Positions 1 through 9,700 of a stretch of DNA of 15,440 nt are shown here, one piece after another (position 1 is the stretch's first letter; every line of letters starts with the position of its first letter). Under the pieces are notes generated by a model, which was given only the letters and a program-made list of their open reading frames with translations, did not search any database and was not told where the DNA came from. The DNA is from an uncultured Ignavibacteriota bacterium (GTDB taxonomy: Bacteria; Bacteroidota; Ignavibacteria; Tepidaquicellales; Tepidaquicellaceae), in assembly GCA_937959065.1 (NCBI GenBank), contig CALGOI010000393.1:1-15440 (forward strand), written 5' to 3'. The translations under genes and the position numbers were made by a program.

Positions 1-1
1 T

Positions 2-1846
2 ATTGAACAGGTCAATGGTAATGGTAAGAAAGTAGAAACATTACCAAGCGTAACCATACGATTCGCCGGTGATTCCGGTGACGGTATGCAGTTGACAGGT
101 AAGCAGTTTACCGGAACATCAGCCGTTTTTGGGAATGACATCGGCACACTGCCTGATTTCCCGGCTGAGATAAGAGCCCCCGCCGGTACTTTATACGGTG
201 TAAGCGGATACCAACTTCGTTTTTCCGACCACGATATATATTCACCGGGTGATGAAGTTGATGTGCTCGTAGCCATGAACCCTGCTGCACTCAGAGTGAA
301 TTTAAAAGACCTCAAAAAAGGCGGTACTATAATTGTAAATGAAGATGCATTTGATAAGAAGAATCTACAACTCGCAAAATATGAGAATAACCCTCTCGAT
401 GACGATACACTCAGTGAATATAACGTAATTCGTTTACCAATCACCAAAGCAACGCTTGAAGTCGTTAAAGACGTAGGTCTTTCTACAAAGGCAGCAAATA
501 AGTGTAAAAACTTTTACGCGCTTGGTCTGATGTACTGGCTGTATGACCGCTCACCTGATAAAACACTGGACTGGATAGAACAAAAGTTTAAAGCAGACCC
601 GCTCGTAATACAGGCAAATACACTGGCGCTAAAAGCAGGCTACCACTTCGGTGAAACATCCGAAGTGTTTACTTCACGCTACGAAGTTAAACCCGCTAAA
701 ATGTCCCCCGGGACTTATAGAAGCATATCCGGTAACGAAGCAATTTCACTCGGGCTTGTCGCGGCAGCTGCAAAAACCGGGTTGAATCTATTCCTGGGGA
801 GTTACCCGATTACACCTGCTTCAGACATTCTCCACTTTATGTCACGTCACAAGAATTTCAATGTAATAACATTCCAGGCGGAAGATGAAATTGCCGGAGT
901 TACATCCGCAATCGGAGCATCATTCGCTGGAAGCATCGGTGTTACTACGACAAGCGGTCCCGGTATGGCATTAAAAGCTGAAGCAATCGGACTCGCGGTT
1001 ATGGTAGAGTTGCCACTTGTGGTAATTGATGTTCAACGAGCAGGACCTTCTACTGGTCTCCCGACAAAAACAGAACAGGCAGATTTATTACAGGCGATGT
1101 ACGGAAGGAATTCCGAATCACCGGTCGCTATTATTGCTCCTGCTACACCATCGGAATGTTTTACTATGGCATATGAAGCGGTACGTATCGCTCTCGAACA
1201 TATGACCCCGGTTATACTCTTATCTGACGGATACATAGCTAATGGCGCTGAACCATGGAAAGTACAGAAATCATCCGACTTAAAAGATATTAATGTTAAA
1301 TTCAGAACGAACGCTGAAGGATATGAACCCTATCTGAGAAGCGAACTTCTAACTCGCCCATGGGTTAAGCCCGGTACTCCCGGACTCGAACACAGGATTG
1401 GCGGTCTGGAAAAAGAGAATATTACAGGTAATGTTAGCTACGATCCCCAGAACCACGAAAACATGGTTAAACTTCGTGCCGAAAAAATTAAAAACATTAA
1501 TAAAAATATTCCCGACCTTGAAGTTATTGGAGAGGATTCAGGTGAACTCCTTGTTCTTGGATGGGGAGGCACTTACGGTGAAATACTTACCGCGGTCGAA
1601 CGTGTCAGAGCCAAAGGTAAGAAAGTCTCTTACGCGCATCTGAGATATTTAAATCCCATGCCTAAAAATACAGAAGATGTAGTAAGAAGCTTCAAAAAAG
1701 TATTGATACCTGAACTTAATATGGGACAACTCAATAAATTGATAAGGAGTGAATTCGTTATCGATACGATACCGCTTACTAAAATTCAGGGTCAGCCATT
1801 TAAGGCAAGAGAGATAGAATCCAAAATAGAAGAAATTTTAAATTAA
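2..1846 (+). CDS. korA: 2-oxoacid:ferredoxin oxidoreductase, fused gamma/alpha subunit (2-oxoglutarate type), 5' end outside window
   Basis: This is the large subunit of a thiamine-diphosphate 2-oxoacid:ferredoxin oxidoreductase, which with KorB converts 2-oxoglutarate, CoA and oxidised ferredoxin to succinyl-CoA, CO2 and reduced ferredoxin, or the reverse. The frame is open from base 2. The family's N-terminal glycine-rich strand (VTIRFAGDSGDG, bases 50-85) lies before the first ATG at 86, so 86 is not the true start and only a few codons are missing. Counting from base 2, the gamma domain covers about residues 17-190 and the pyrimidine-binding alpha domain starts near 242. YPITP at 268-272 is the substrate-recognition motif known from archaeal OFORs, and AED at 293-295 lies in the conserved FQAEDE segment. 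A transketolase-C-like domain spans about 515-600. korB follows after 4 bases. The substrate is inferred from subunit layout and similarity; a branched-chain or other 2-oxoacid is possible. Confidence 0.93.
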   Translation: MEQVNGNGKKVETLPSVTIRFAGDSGDGMQLTGKQFTGTSAVFGNDIGTLPDFPAEIRAPAGTLYGVSGYQLRFSDHDIYSPGDEVDVLVAMNPAALRVNLKDLKKGGTIIVNEDAFDKKNLQLAKYENNPLDDDTLSEYNVIRLPITKATLEVVKDVGLSTKAANKCKNFYALGLMYWLYDRSPDKTLDWIEQKFKADPLVIQANTLALKAGYHFGETSEVFTSRYEVKPAKMSPGTYRSISGNEAISLGLVAAAAKTGLNLFLGSYPITPASDILHFMSRHKNFNVITFQAEDEIAGVTSAIGASFAGSIGVTTTSGPGMALKAEAIGLAVMVELPLVVIDVQRAGPSTGLPTKTEQADLLQAMYGRNSESPVAIIAPATPSECFTMAYEAVRIALEHMTPVILLSDGYIANGAEPWKVQKSSDLKDINVKFRTNAEGYEPYLRSELLTRPWVKPGTPGLEHRIGGLEKENITGNVSYDPQNHENMVKLRAEKIKNINKNIPDLEVIGEDSGELLVLGWGGTYGEILTAVERVRAKGKKVSYAHLRYLNPMPKNTEDVVRSFKKVLIPELNMGQLNKLIRSEFVIDTIPLTKIQGQPFKAREIESKIEEILN

Positions 1847-1850
1847 TATC

Positions 1851-2888
1851 ATGTCAGATACAAACGGAACAACAGTAATCGAAAATATTGAATATAAACC
1901 GAAGGATTTTGCAACAGACCAGGATGTCAGATGGTGCCCGGGCTGCGGAGACTACTCTATATTAGCGCAGATGCAGAGAGTCCTCCCTTCGCTTGGACTC
2001 AAGAGGGAAAACATTGTTTTCGTAGCGGGTATTGGCTGCTCGAGCCGTTTCCCATATTATATGAATACTTACGGATTCCACACGATCCACGGAAGAGCTC
2101 CCGCTATTGCAACGGGAGTGAAAGTATCCAATCCCGAATTATCCGTATGGGTTGCTACTGGTGATGGTGATCTGCTAAGCATTGGCGGTAACCACTTCAT
2201 CCACGTATTAAGGAGAAACCCGGACATTAACATCTTACTCTTTAATAATAGAATTTACGGACTGACTAAGGGACAGTATTCGCCTACATCTGAAGTCGGT
2301 AAAATAACAGGTTCTACTCCATACGGTTCGCTCGACTCCCCGATAAACCCCATATCACTTGCTCTCGGCGCTGACGGTTCATTCATTGCGCGAACAATGG
2401 ACAGGGACCCGAAACATTTACAGGAAATGCTTACTCGCTGTCACCAGCATAAGGGGACATCATTCCTCGAGATTTTCCAGAATTGTAACATCTATAATGA
2501 CGGCGCTTTCTTTTTATATACAGAAAAAGACACAAGAGACGATAATGTAGTATATCTCGAACAGGGAGAACCGCTCATATTTGGCAAAGATAAAAATAAG
2601 GGAATTCGTCTTGACGGTTCGACCCCCGTTGCTGTAGACCTCGGCACTGGTGAATGGACAGAAAATGACCTGATGATCCACGATGAAAAGTCACGGGAGA
2701 AAGCATTTATACTCAGCCGTTTCAAAGAAATGGACGGATTGCCGGCTCCGGTTGGAGTGTTCCTCGACCTCGAAAAACCAATTTATGAAGACCTCGTTTA
2801 CAAACAGATTAACACAGTCAAAGAGAAGAGGGGAGCGGGAGATCTGGATGCAGTGCTTGCCGGTACACAGACCTGGGAAGTAAAATAA
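1851..2888 (+). CDS. korB: 2-oxoacid:ferredoxin oxidoreductase beta subunit (2-oxoglutarate type)
   Basis: This is the thiamine-diphosphate and iron-sulfur subunit that pairs with the upstream KorA. The cofactor motif is G104-D105-G106-D107 followed by N132-N133, the usual GDG...NN pattern. Four cysteines, C29 and C32 (in WCPGC), C63 (GIGCSS) and C212 (FQNCN), have nearly the spacing of the four [4Fe-4S] ligands of the Sulfolobus OFOR beta subunit, so one cluster near the cofactor is expected. The segment YGLTKGQYSPTS after the NN pair is typical of KorB-type subunits. There is no extra ferredoxin domain, so electrons should go to a separate ferredoxin. The length of 345 residues is normal. 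The ATG lies 4 bases after the korA stop without a clear Shine-Dalgarno, so translation may be coupled. The next gene starts 6 bases downstream. Confidence 0.95.
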   Translation: MSDTNGTTVIENIEYKPKDFATDQDVRWCPGCGDYSILAQMQRVLPSLGLKRENIVFVAGIGCSSRFPYYMNTYGFHTIHGRAPAIATGVKVSNPELSVWVATGDGDLLSIGGNHFIHVLRRNPDINILLFNNRIYGLTKGQYSPTSEVGKITGSTPYGSLDSPINPISLALGADGSFIARTMDRDPKHLQEMLTRCHQHKGTSFLEIFQNCNIYNDGAFFLYTEKDTRDDNVVYLEQGEPLIFGKDKNKGIRLDGSTPVAVDLGTGEWTENDLMIHDEKSREKAFILSRFKEMDGLPAPVGVFLDLEKPIYEDLVYKQINTVKEKRGAGDLDAVLAGTQTWEVK

Positions 2889-2894
2889 TTTTTG

Positions 2895-3893
2895 ATGATT
2901 AAATTTCTTATCAGGATTATAGCAGTTTTATTAATTGCAATTTTTACGATTAGATCCGGATGCGATAATGAAGTAACCAACGGTGGAAGCGATATATTTA
3001 AACAGCTCGGAAATGCAAGCTGTGACCAATATGGTGCTCCGCCAATACAGACAGTTCCCCCGGTTACAAAATCTAGTACATGTGATGACGGCATTGAGTT
3101 ATCCTTCTTGCAAGGTGCAGTAACGCGTTATGCATGCCTCAACTATCCCGACCAGGCTGATTCACAGGATTACAAATGGCCGTTAATTATTTATCTTCAT
3201 GGTTCATTAACAACTCCAGAAAGTCTGTACAGAGAGGGTAAAACATTTTTTGAAATGCGGAATACAACCCGCCTTTCCGGTGACGATAATGTAATGGGAT
3301 TTACCATTCTATCCCCGGAAGGCAGGATTGCACATCCGTATACCGGCACTGGACCTGCTACCGGACAGGGTTATCACTGGGATGAATGGTACAGAAACAC
3401 GGATGAAAATCTCGATGCCCAGGCGGTCGATCATTTTCTGGATACTGTCATTAGTATGGGAAAAGTAGATACTAACAGGATTTATGTTTTTGGCTGGAGC
3501 AATGGCGCGTTTATGACTGTACTTTACAGTACATGGCGCAGTAGCAGGATTAGCGCTATGGGACAGTACGCGGGTGCAAATCCTTGGGCGAGGACTCCAT
3601 GCCCGATTGACATCTCGTATGAAAGAAAGGTTCCTTTGTTTTTATTGAGAAATCTCTGTGATAAACTTGTTCCCTGTCCTGAGACAAATCAATGGATTGA
3701 TACTCTCACAGAGAGGAACTGGCCATTCAAATATCATAGTTTAAATACAATCGGAGATATCACTTTACGTGATACTTGTGTCTCCTTAACTCCATGTGAT
3801 GGTGTACGCGGTCTTGCAGAACATATACGCTGGCCAAAATCAGTCCCTCTCGAGATTATGCTCGAATTTTTTCGTCAACATCCTTTAAATTAA
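2895..3893 (+). CDS. Secreted or lipoprotein alpha/beta-hydrolase, PHB-depolymerase/feruloyl-esterase-like
   Basis: A predicted serine esterase of the alpha/beta-hydrolase fold, 332 residues, exported from the cytoplasm. A hydrophobic N-terminus (residues 3-18) ends in RSGC with C23, an imperfect lipobox, so it is either a lipoprotein or has a normal signal peptide. The fold is seen in the oxyanion strand LIIYLHG (97-103), the nucleophile elbow G-W-S-N-G (S202), and the likely acid and base D256 (LCDKLVP) and H310 (LAEHIRWP). Several cysteines (43, 63, 81, 236, 255, 261, 295, 301) suggest disulfides in the periplasm or outside. I chose ATG 2895 over the TTG directly before it. It sits 6 bases after korB and may be read through from that operon, although no metabolic link is obvious. 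The real substrate (acetyl-xylan, feruloyl ester, polyester or peptide) cannot be told from sequence. Confidence 0.82.
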   Translation: MIKFLIRIIAVLLIAIFTIRSGCDNEVTNGGSDIFKQLGNASCDQYGAPPIQTVPPVTKSSTCDDGIELSFLQGAVTRYACLNYPDQADSQDYKWPLIIYLHGSLTTPESLYREGKTFFEMRNTTRLSGDDNVMGFTILSPEGRIAHPYTGTGPATGQGYHWDEWYRNTDENLDAQAVDHFLDTVISMGKVDTNRIYVFGWSNGAFMTVLYSTWRSSRISAMGQYAGANPWARTPCPIDISYERKVPLFLLRNLCDKLVPCPETNQWIDTLTERNWPFKYHSLNTIGDITLRDTCVSLTPCDGVRGLAEHIRWPKSVPLEIMLEFFRQHPLN

Positions 3894-5074
3894 TTTGGTT
3901 TCTTTTGCCAAGGCATCTCGCCGGGGAAAATAACCTCCGATAATGATGAAAATATTTTGTCCGAAACTCCCCCGGTTGGACCGAACATGTTCACATTCAA
4001 AATAAATATCGCTTTAAGTGTAGGTGAGTAGTACATACTTGTATTGAATCCTGTAATACCGCCATTATGTCCGTAAAATTCACCAACTTTAAATATGCCA
4101 AGTCCATAACCAAGAAACTCTGCCTTGCCTGTAGGTACAAATTTCATCCGTTCTGCCTGAATTGTATCACTAAGTAGTGACCCGTTAACAAGAGCCTGTA
4201 CATAAGTTCGCAGATCCTCAAGTGTCGATACCATGCATCCGGCTGCACCTGTTATTGAAGGATCTATTTCAGTTACATCAATTACCTTTCCTGAATCTTT
4301 CATATAGCCGTGGCAGTATGGCTCCGGCATTTCTACAGTACTTGGTACAAGAGTTTGTGATAAATTTAACCTGTTGATTACCCTGTTAGTGATTTCTCCT
4401 TGCCAGCTGCTCTTTGTCACTTTATTTATAATCATTCCAAGGAGCAGGTAGTTTGTATTTGAATAATGCCATTCACCTTCTTTTCCTGGTGGGAACATCG
4501 GCGGAAGTTTTATTGCAATTTCAAGTATTTCCTCATCAGTGTATTTCCTTGTTCTGTTATAAAAGAAAGCATTATCCAATTCCGGTGCATTAAGATAGTC
4601 CTGCAGTCCGCTTGTCATATCCAGAAGCTGCCGCATTGTAATTTCCTTTGAATTTGGTACTTCGGGATAATATTTATCTAATTTGTCATCTAAAAAAATC
4701 TTCCCTTCGTCACATAACTGTAGGAATACAGTCGCAAGAAACGTTTTTGTTATGCTTCCTATTCTGTAGTGGTCTTTTATATGCCTTTCTGTCTTCTCCT
4801 CCAGGTTTGCCATTCCTTTTTTAAATATCTTCGAACCTTTGTCCTGTACCCATATCCCTCCCATTATTCCGGGTATACTGTCATCCAGCATTGCCTGGTT
4901 TAGAACCGAATCGATTTTTTTGGTGATATCATCAGAAAACTCACTATCGGTTAATTTCATCGATAGCGGTTCAGACTGTGTTTGTGGTGCTTCCAGTTCT
5001 TTCTTCTCTTCAGAACAACCGGAATAAAGTAAAATTATTATGCAGATTAATAAAAGGAATGATATTTTTTTCAT
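3890..5074 (-). CDS. Beta-lactamase-family serine hydrolase, lipoprotein (class C / DD-peptidase-like)
   Basis: A penicillin-binding-protein-fold serine hydrolase of 394 residues, of the class C beta-lactamase / D-alanyl-D-alanine carboxypeptidase family. The N-terminus is a lipoprotein signal with lipobox L-Y-S-G-C (C20) after a strongly hydrophobic stretch, followed by a Ser/Glu-rich tether (21-45). Catalytic motifs are all present: S107-I-T-K110 (SxxK), Y204-S-N206 (YxN) and H336-N-G338 in the place of the KTG triad (HxG is usual for this subfamily). The intact motifs argue for an active enzyme, but this family includes esterases, peptidases and amidases as well as lactamases, so a resistance role should not be assumed. 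It is read divergently from the T9SS cargo gene and converges on the upstream esterase with a 4-base overlap. The start ATG (bases 5072-5074) has no clear Shine-Dalgarno. Confidence 0.88.
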   Translation of the reverse strand: MKKISFLLLICIIILLYSGCSEEKKELEAPQTQSEPLSMKLTDSEFSDDITKKIDSVLNQAMLDDSIPGIMGGIWVQDKGSKIFKKGMANLEEKTERHIKDHYRIGSITKTFLATVFLQLCDEGKIFLDDKLDKYYPEVPNSKEITMRQLLDMTSGLQDYLNAPELDNAFFYNRTRKYTDEEILEIAIKLPPMFPPGKEGEWHYSNTNYLLLGMIINKVTKSSWQGEITNRVINRLNLSQTLVPSTVEMPEPYCHGYMKDSGKVIDVTEIDPSITGAAGCMVSTLEDLRTYVQALVNGSLLSDTIQAERMKFVPTGKAEFLGYGLGIFKVGEFYGHNGGITGFNTSMYYSPTLKAIFILNVNMFGPTGGVSDKIFSSLSEVIFPGEMPWQKKPN

Positions 5075-5227
5075 TAGATGATGAGTTGAGTTGATGAGAA
5101 AACTAAAGTTAATAATTATGATTATTAATTTACATAACCTAATTCACTTGCTAAAAAAATTACATATCAATAATATTATCTTTGTGTGGGTGATTTTTTA
5201 TAACTTTAACCCGGAGGTTGTGAAGTT
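5075..5227. promoter_or_regulatory. Divergent intergenic region with candidate promoter
   Basis: This very AT-rich spacer must hold the promoters of both the serine hydrolase (minus) and the T9SS protein (plus). On the plus strand TATCTTTG at 5177-5184 matches the Bacteroidota -7 consensus TAnnTTTG and would place transcription start about 35-40 bases before the 5228 start codon. A TTG at 5148-5150 is too far upstream to be a convincing -33 element, so the call rests on the -7 box alone. I see no convincing box for the minus-strand gene. Confidence 0.35.
5213..5217 (+). promoter_or_regulatory. Strong Shine-Dalgarno that decides a TTG start
   Basis: GGAGG lies 10 bases before the TTG at 5228. 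The GTG at 5220 is in another frame and meets a stop after three codons, and no ATG lies near the signal peptide, so this ribosome-binding site supports TTG 5228 as the true start. It is the only strong Shine-Dalgarno I found in front of a gene in this window. Confidence 0.6.
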
Positions 5228-6688
5228 TTGAAAAAACTATTCTTTTTAATACTTGTATTGTTTGCACAAAATTCATTTGCGCAATCATATTTGAATTTTC
5301 CAATTGATACACTTGCAAGGGACAGCTTTTATAACTACAGGGCTCAAATTAAGTATGATGTTAACGGATTCTACCATATTGTCAATACCAGGCAGTTTCA
5401 TACAGCCAGTGATACCAGGGAAGTCTTTTACTGGACGAATAAAACCGGACCGGTGCAAAAGATCAGAGTTACAAATAATACAGTCGATGATAATTATACA
5501 TCGGTAGGGTTTGACTGGCAAAACAAAGTTCATATCGGCTGGGAGAGGAGGGATGCAGGCAATCTGTTCCAGATTATTTATGCAAACGACCGGCTGGTCG
5601 ATGGTGATTTCAGTAATACAGTCTGGATTACTTCAGGTGGAATTAATAAAGCAACCCCCTATATGGCTGTGGGTAATGACAGTATCGCTCATTTTGTTTA
5701 CTATACGTTTGTCACTGGACAGGATAACGCATACTACAGGACATATAATTTTGTCACGGAACAGCTGGGTACTGAGCTTACACTCGGTCCCGGTGAAGCG
5801 TCAGGTGAAAATGATATAGAGGTGGCAGTCGATGGGCTTAATAAAGTCCATGTTGTTTATACAACCAACGCAAATTTTGGTGGTGGTGCTTTGATGTATT
5901 TCAATAACGAAGGCGGAACTCTGGTTAATATCCCGACTGGATTAGGTGCAAATGTTCAGAACCCTGACATTACAATAGATAACAATAATACTGTTCATAT
6001 AATCTATAAGTTATCAACAGACAACAGAATTTATCTAATATCAAGACCATCTGGTGGAAGTTTTACAACTCCGGTTGCAATTGTTCCTTCATCAATTGGT
6101 AATCCCGTATTCTGGCGGGGAATAGATACTGATGCAAACGGGAGACTGTATGTCTCTTACTCTCAGAATAGTTCATCAGCAACCAAAGGTGTTTTCCTTG
6201 TACATGGTATAGGTAGTAATTTTTCTTCACCAATGCTGGTTTACCAGGACAGCGCAGGAGCGTATCTCTCGATGGGCTCAACATCTGTTACTGCAAAAGG
6301 AAATGGTGAAATAGCCGTTACATTCAATCCTGCAGCGTCAAGATTTGGTAATGTTGTCTTCTATATTTTGCTAAAAATGGATGCTCTCGCTGTTACATGC
6401 ATAGATGACCCCGTTGAAACGATATCATATCATAAAATCTTTGATAATTATCCTAACCCGTTTAATCCTTCAACTGTTATCAGGTTTGCAATCCCTCAAA
6501 ATGAGTTTGTCAGTCTGAAAATATTCGACGGGACCGGAAAAATGATTCGAACATTAACAAACCGCACTCACTCTGCAGGCAGTTATGAATATAGTTTCGA
6601 TGCCTCCGGATTAAGTACGGGAGTGTATTACTATTCTCTTGAAGCAGGGGACTTTAAGCAAACAAAAAAAATGCTGTTGGTTAAATAG
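5228..6688 (+). CDS. Secreted beta-propeller-like protein with T9SS C-terminal sorting domain
   Basis: A 486-residue exported protein of unknown function. A Sec signal peptide (1-19, likely cut after NSFA) is followed by seven repeats, each ending in a strand of the form D-x-x-N-x-(V/L)-H-(I/V)-x-(Y/W), at about residues 41, 93, 146, 199, 248, 299 and 354. The spacing of about 52 residues suggests a seven-bladed propeller of the sialidase/BNR-like type, though no complete Asp-box is obvious. Residues 404-486 form a type A T9SS sorting domain: YPNPFNPST at 408-416, a middle strand with KIFDGTGKMIRTL, and the final VYYYSLEAGD...KKMLLVK. By family knowledge such proteins cross the outer membrane by the PorKLMN/Sov system and lose the domain on anchoring or release. 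It starts with TTG, supported by GGAGG. No catalytic residues are recognisable; binding or a structural role is equally possible. Confidence 0.88.
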   Translation: MKKLFFLILVLFAQNSFAQSYLNFPIDTLARDSFYNYRAQIKYDVNGFYHIVNTRQFHTASDTREVFYWTNKTGPVQKIRVTNNTVDDNYTSVGFDWQNKVHIGWERRDAGNLFQIIYANDRLVDGDFSNTVWITSGGINKATPYMAVGNDSIAHFVYYTFVTGQDNAYYRTYNFVTEQLGTELTLGPGEASGENDIEVAVDGLNKVHVVYTTNANFGGGALMYFNNEGGTLVNIPTGLGANVQNPDITIDNNNTVHIIYKLSTDNRIYLISRPSGGSFTTPVAIVPSSIGNPVFWRGIDTDANGRLYVSYSQNSSSATKGVFLVHGIGSNFSSPMLVYQDSAGAYLSMGSTSVTAKGNGEIAVTFNPAASRFGNVVFYILLKMDALAVTCIDDPVETISYHKIFDNYPNPFNPSTVIRFAIPQNEFVSLKIFDGTGKMIRTLTNRTHSAGSYEYSFDASGLSTGVYYYSLEAGDFKQTKKMLLVK

Positions 6689-6712
6689 ATTTGAAGAGTA
6701 TTATAAAACAGG

Positions 6713-6742
6713 AAACCCACAGCTCTTTCAAACTGTGGGTTT
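6713..6742. terminator. Bidirectional hairpin terminator
   Basis: A perfect 10-base-pair stem, AAACCCACAG (6713-6722) with CTGTGGGTTT (6733-6742), encloses a 10-base loop. It stands between the converging ends of the T9SS gene (stop 6688) and the barrel-protease gene (stop 6769). On the plus strand it runs into TTTTCTTAT, on the minus strand into TTTCCTGTTTTAT, so it can end transcription in both directions. Confidence 0.85.
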
Positions 6743-6768
6743 TCTTATAACCTAAATAAACTAATTCT

Positions 6769-9700
6769 TTAAAAGTCTAATCCGATCGAAATGTAATATT
6801 TCGGTGGGGAGAATTTATCAAGGTTGTAATTCCATGCCACGTCGAACATCAGCGGTAAGTTAAGGAATATTGCCCTGGTACCTACTCCCATTCCGAGTAA
6901 CAGATCATTGGTTACAAATTTCCCCTGGGAATTTGTTGTGAATAACTGCAGTGGATCATTGTCGCTCCATGCAGTTCCCGCGTCTATGAATGCTACACCT
7001 TCTATATTCTGGAATCCTATCGGAAGCAGTCCGAGTATCAGGTAACGTATTATCGGGAATCTTAACTCTGCATTAAGTATGCTGTATCTTGAACCTGATT
7101 TCGCGTCGTAATTGAAACCTCTTAACGGAAGTCCTGCTTGTGAGAAAACATATTCTTCGACGTTAGAGATAGGAATGTTGTTATTTTCGAAATCCCTGTT
7201 GATCCAGTTCTGAACGCCGCCGATATAAAATCTCATTGGATTTGGTCCAAAGCTGGCTCCGCCGGCAAGTCTTAAAGCAAAACTATAACCATCGGCTATT
7301 TTGAAATAAGTTCTGTAATCAAGTAACCCGGATACAAATCCAACACCGTTCTCACCCAGCTTTGGAGTACCAAGAGCGGAGAGGTTATATCGAGTACCCT
7401 TCATTGGAGTTATGTAGTCGAAAATAACATTATCGTGTACAAAACTCATTGAAGGTACAATTAGGGTCTTCTCCTCTGTTGGGTCGGATGAGTCGTCAAG
7501 GTTTTCTTTGGATACCTGCATTACAGAAACTGTTCCGTCGACCCTTTTGAATCTGTTAAACGGATAAGACCCGTATAATGATAAACCGTAATTTCTGTAT
7601 CTGTATAATTGGTCACCGGTTCCGCCTCTGTCATACAATAAGAATCTTGCAGTATGGAATAATTCTGCTCCAAGGTCTAATCTTTTTGGAAGGTAGTAAT
7701 ATCCGATTGCGTAGTCACTGTTCTTCAGATCTATAACCATAGATGTCAAAACAACAATTCTGTGATTGCCCATCAGGTCACTGAATGCTATAGTTGCAGA
7801 ACCTTGTACCCCGTAAAAGCTTGAGTAGTTAGCTGCGCCATACACCAGGTCGGGAGTGAATTTTATTTTATAATCTTTTATCCTATATGACCCGTCAGGA
7901 TTTGTATTATCCGTTATTTTAAAGTTAGTGTTCTTCTTGTATAGAGAATCAAGATATTTATTCTCTGATTTTTCTTTATTGTTGTTAAAATTTAAAGCGA
8001 TGTTGTCGCCGTATAAACTCTTTGTAGTATCGGTTTTTGTTACATTGGTATCTGTTTTGTCATCGGAAGCCATTCCATTTGTGCTGTCAGGCCCCGGGCC
8101 TGAAACTGGTGGGGCGGCAATAGTATCTGAAAGATCAGTCTTTTGCATTACTATACCATCCGAATTAACGTTTCCGTATTTTTTAAGAACATACTCGGTC
8201 GGCTCTAAATGATCCATCCCTATATTTCTTTCAAAAGGGTTGTTCATTGAGTAAATATCGTATCCGCCTTTATTAAGAGAAACAAATAACATCTTATTGC
8301 CGTCCTTGGATATCGATATCTGGTCTAACGGGTTAAGGGAATTAGTAATTGGCTTATCTATAGCATTCCCCGTCGAATCGAATTGTCTGAGATAAATATT
8401 GCTGATGCCATTCACGTCAGATACATATAACATCTTTGAGCCATCTTCATTGATCTGAGCGTATGACTGCTTTGAATTTGGAATATTGGTTTCTCGGGTT
8501 ACTTCCTGAGTCTCGATATTCACTTTATATATGTCCATCTGGTTCGGCTCATACTCATACATCTTAAAGTCAGATGGAATCATTTTTCTGTCAACATAAT
8601 CGCCTCTGTCAGATGTAAAGAAAATATGCCTTCCATCCGGTGCCCAGGTCGGGCTCATTTCTGAAAAGATGTCATCTGTAAGATTTACAACTGTGCCGGT
8701 ATTTAGATCGTAAGTGTAAATATCAGATTGTTTTGTGTTCATTCCTACAAAAGCAAGCTTGTTGCTGGTAGGAGACCAGCTTACATATGAAATGTTATTG
8801 CTTCGTACAGGGAGTTTCTTTTCATCTCCACTCTGAACATTGATGATGAATATTGCATCCCGGTCGCCGGATTTTACACTGATTGCCAGTTTTCTTCCGT
8901 CAGGTGACCACGATAATCCCGGTGTTAATATCTGGAGTTCTTCAAAATTACTGCTTGTGCTCCCTTCTACTACTTTCTTTATTACTTCACCGGTGTTTGC
9001 ATTCCCTACGAATACATCGAACAGATCATCCCTGTTTGAAATGAATGCAAACAATTTTCCATTTGGAGAAATTACGGGTGATACATTATAATAACCCCCG
9101 TCTCTTTCATGATTGGTTAATTGCTTCGCAAAATCTTCCACCTCTTCCCGAAAACTGATACCGGGCCAGTATGTCTTTTTAAGTTCTTTCTGCCACTTCT
9201 CTCCAAGCTTTTCTAGATCTATCTTGTATGTTTCTTTAAAGGCCATACTGATGTCGCCGTATCCTTTTATATTATTCATCAGTTCACCAATTTTATCCTC
9301 TCCGTAATAATCAGCCAGCCATGCAAAAAAACTCTGTCCGCCTCTATAGGCAAAGTATCCGCCAATATATTCCAAGGGAGGAAGATAGTTGTTGACAACA
9401 GCATCACGCATGAACATATCTGTTGCCTTATCAAGTCCGTTTAAGCTTTCATACTCAGACATACCCTCGCTGAACCACAATGGAAAAACCAGAGTAATAT
9501 TCCTTGATATAATATTTTGTATAGAACCCCCATAATACATATCATTCATGAAGGCGTGGACAAGTTCATGGTGGATTACGTGCCTGAACTTTTCATAGTC
9601 ACCTTCGAATGGAACGAGGACTCTGTTTTTGAATAATTCAGTTACACCCCCGACACCTTCCGGGAGGTATTGGTCTATAACATTATTTTGCTGGAATTCG

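Noticed and set aside
86..88. First ATG as start of korA
   Set aside because: The frame is open back to base 2 and the upstream codons encode the conserved N-terminal strand of the family, so the gene begins outside the window.
2892..2894. TTG as start of the esterase
   Set aside because: An ATG follows immediately in frame and there is no ribosome-binding site favouring the TTG.
3890..5074. Antibiotic-resistance beta-lactamase
   Set aside because: The SxxK/YxN/HxG motifs are shared by many esterases and peptidases of this fold, and nothing nearby suggests resistance or mobility.
7928..8212. Plus-strand frame of 94 codons opposite the barrel-protease gene
   Set aside because: It is antisense to the low-complexity linker of a long, well-supported gene and shows no recognisable protein features.
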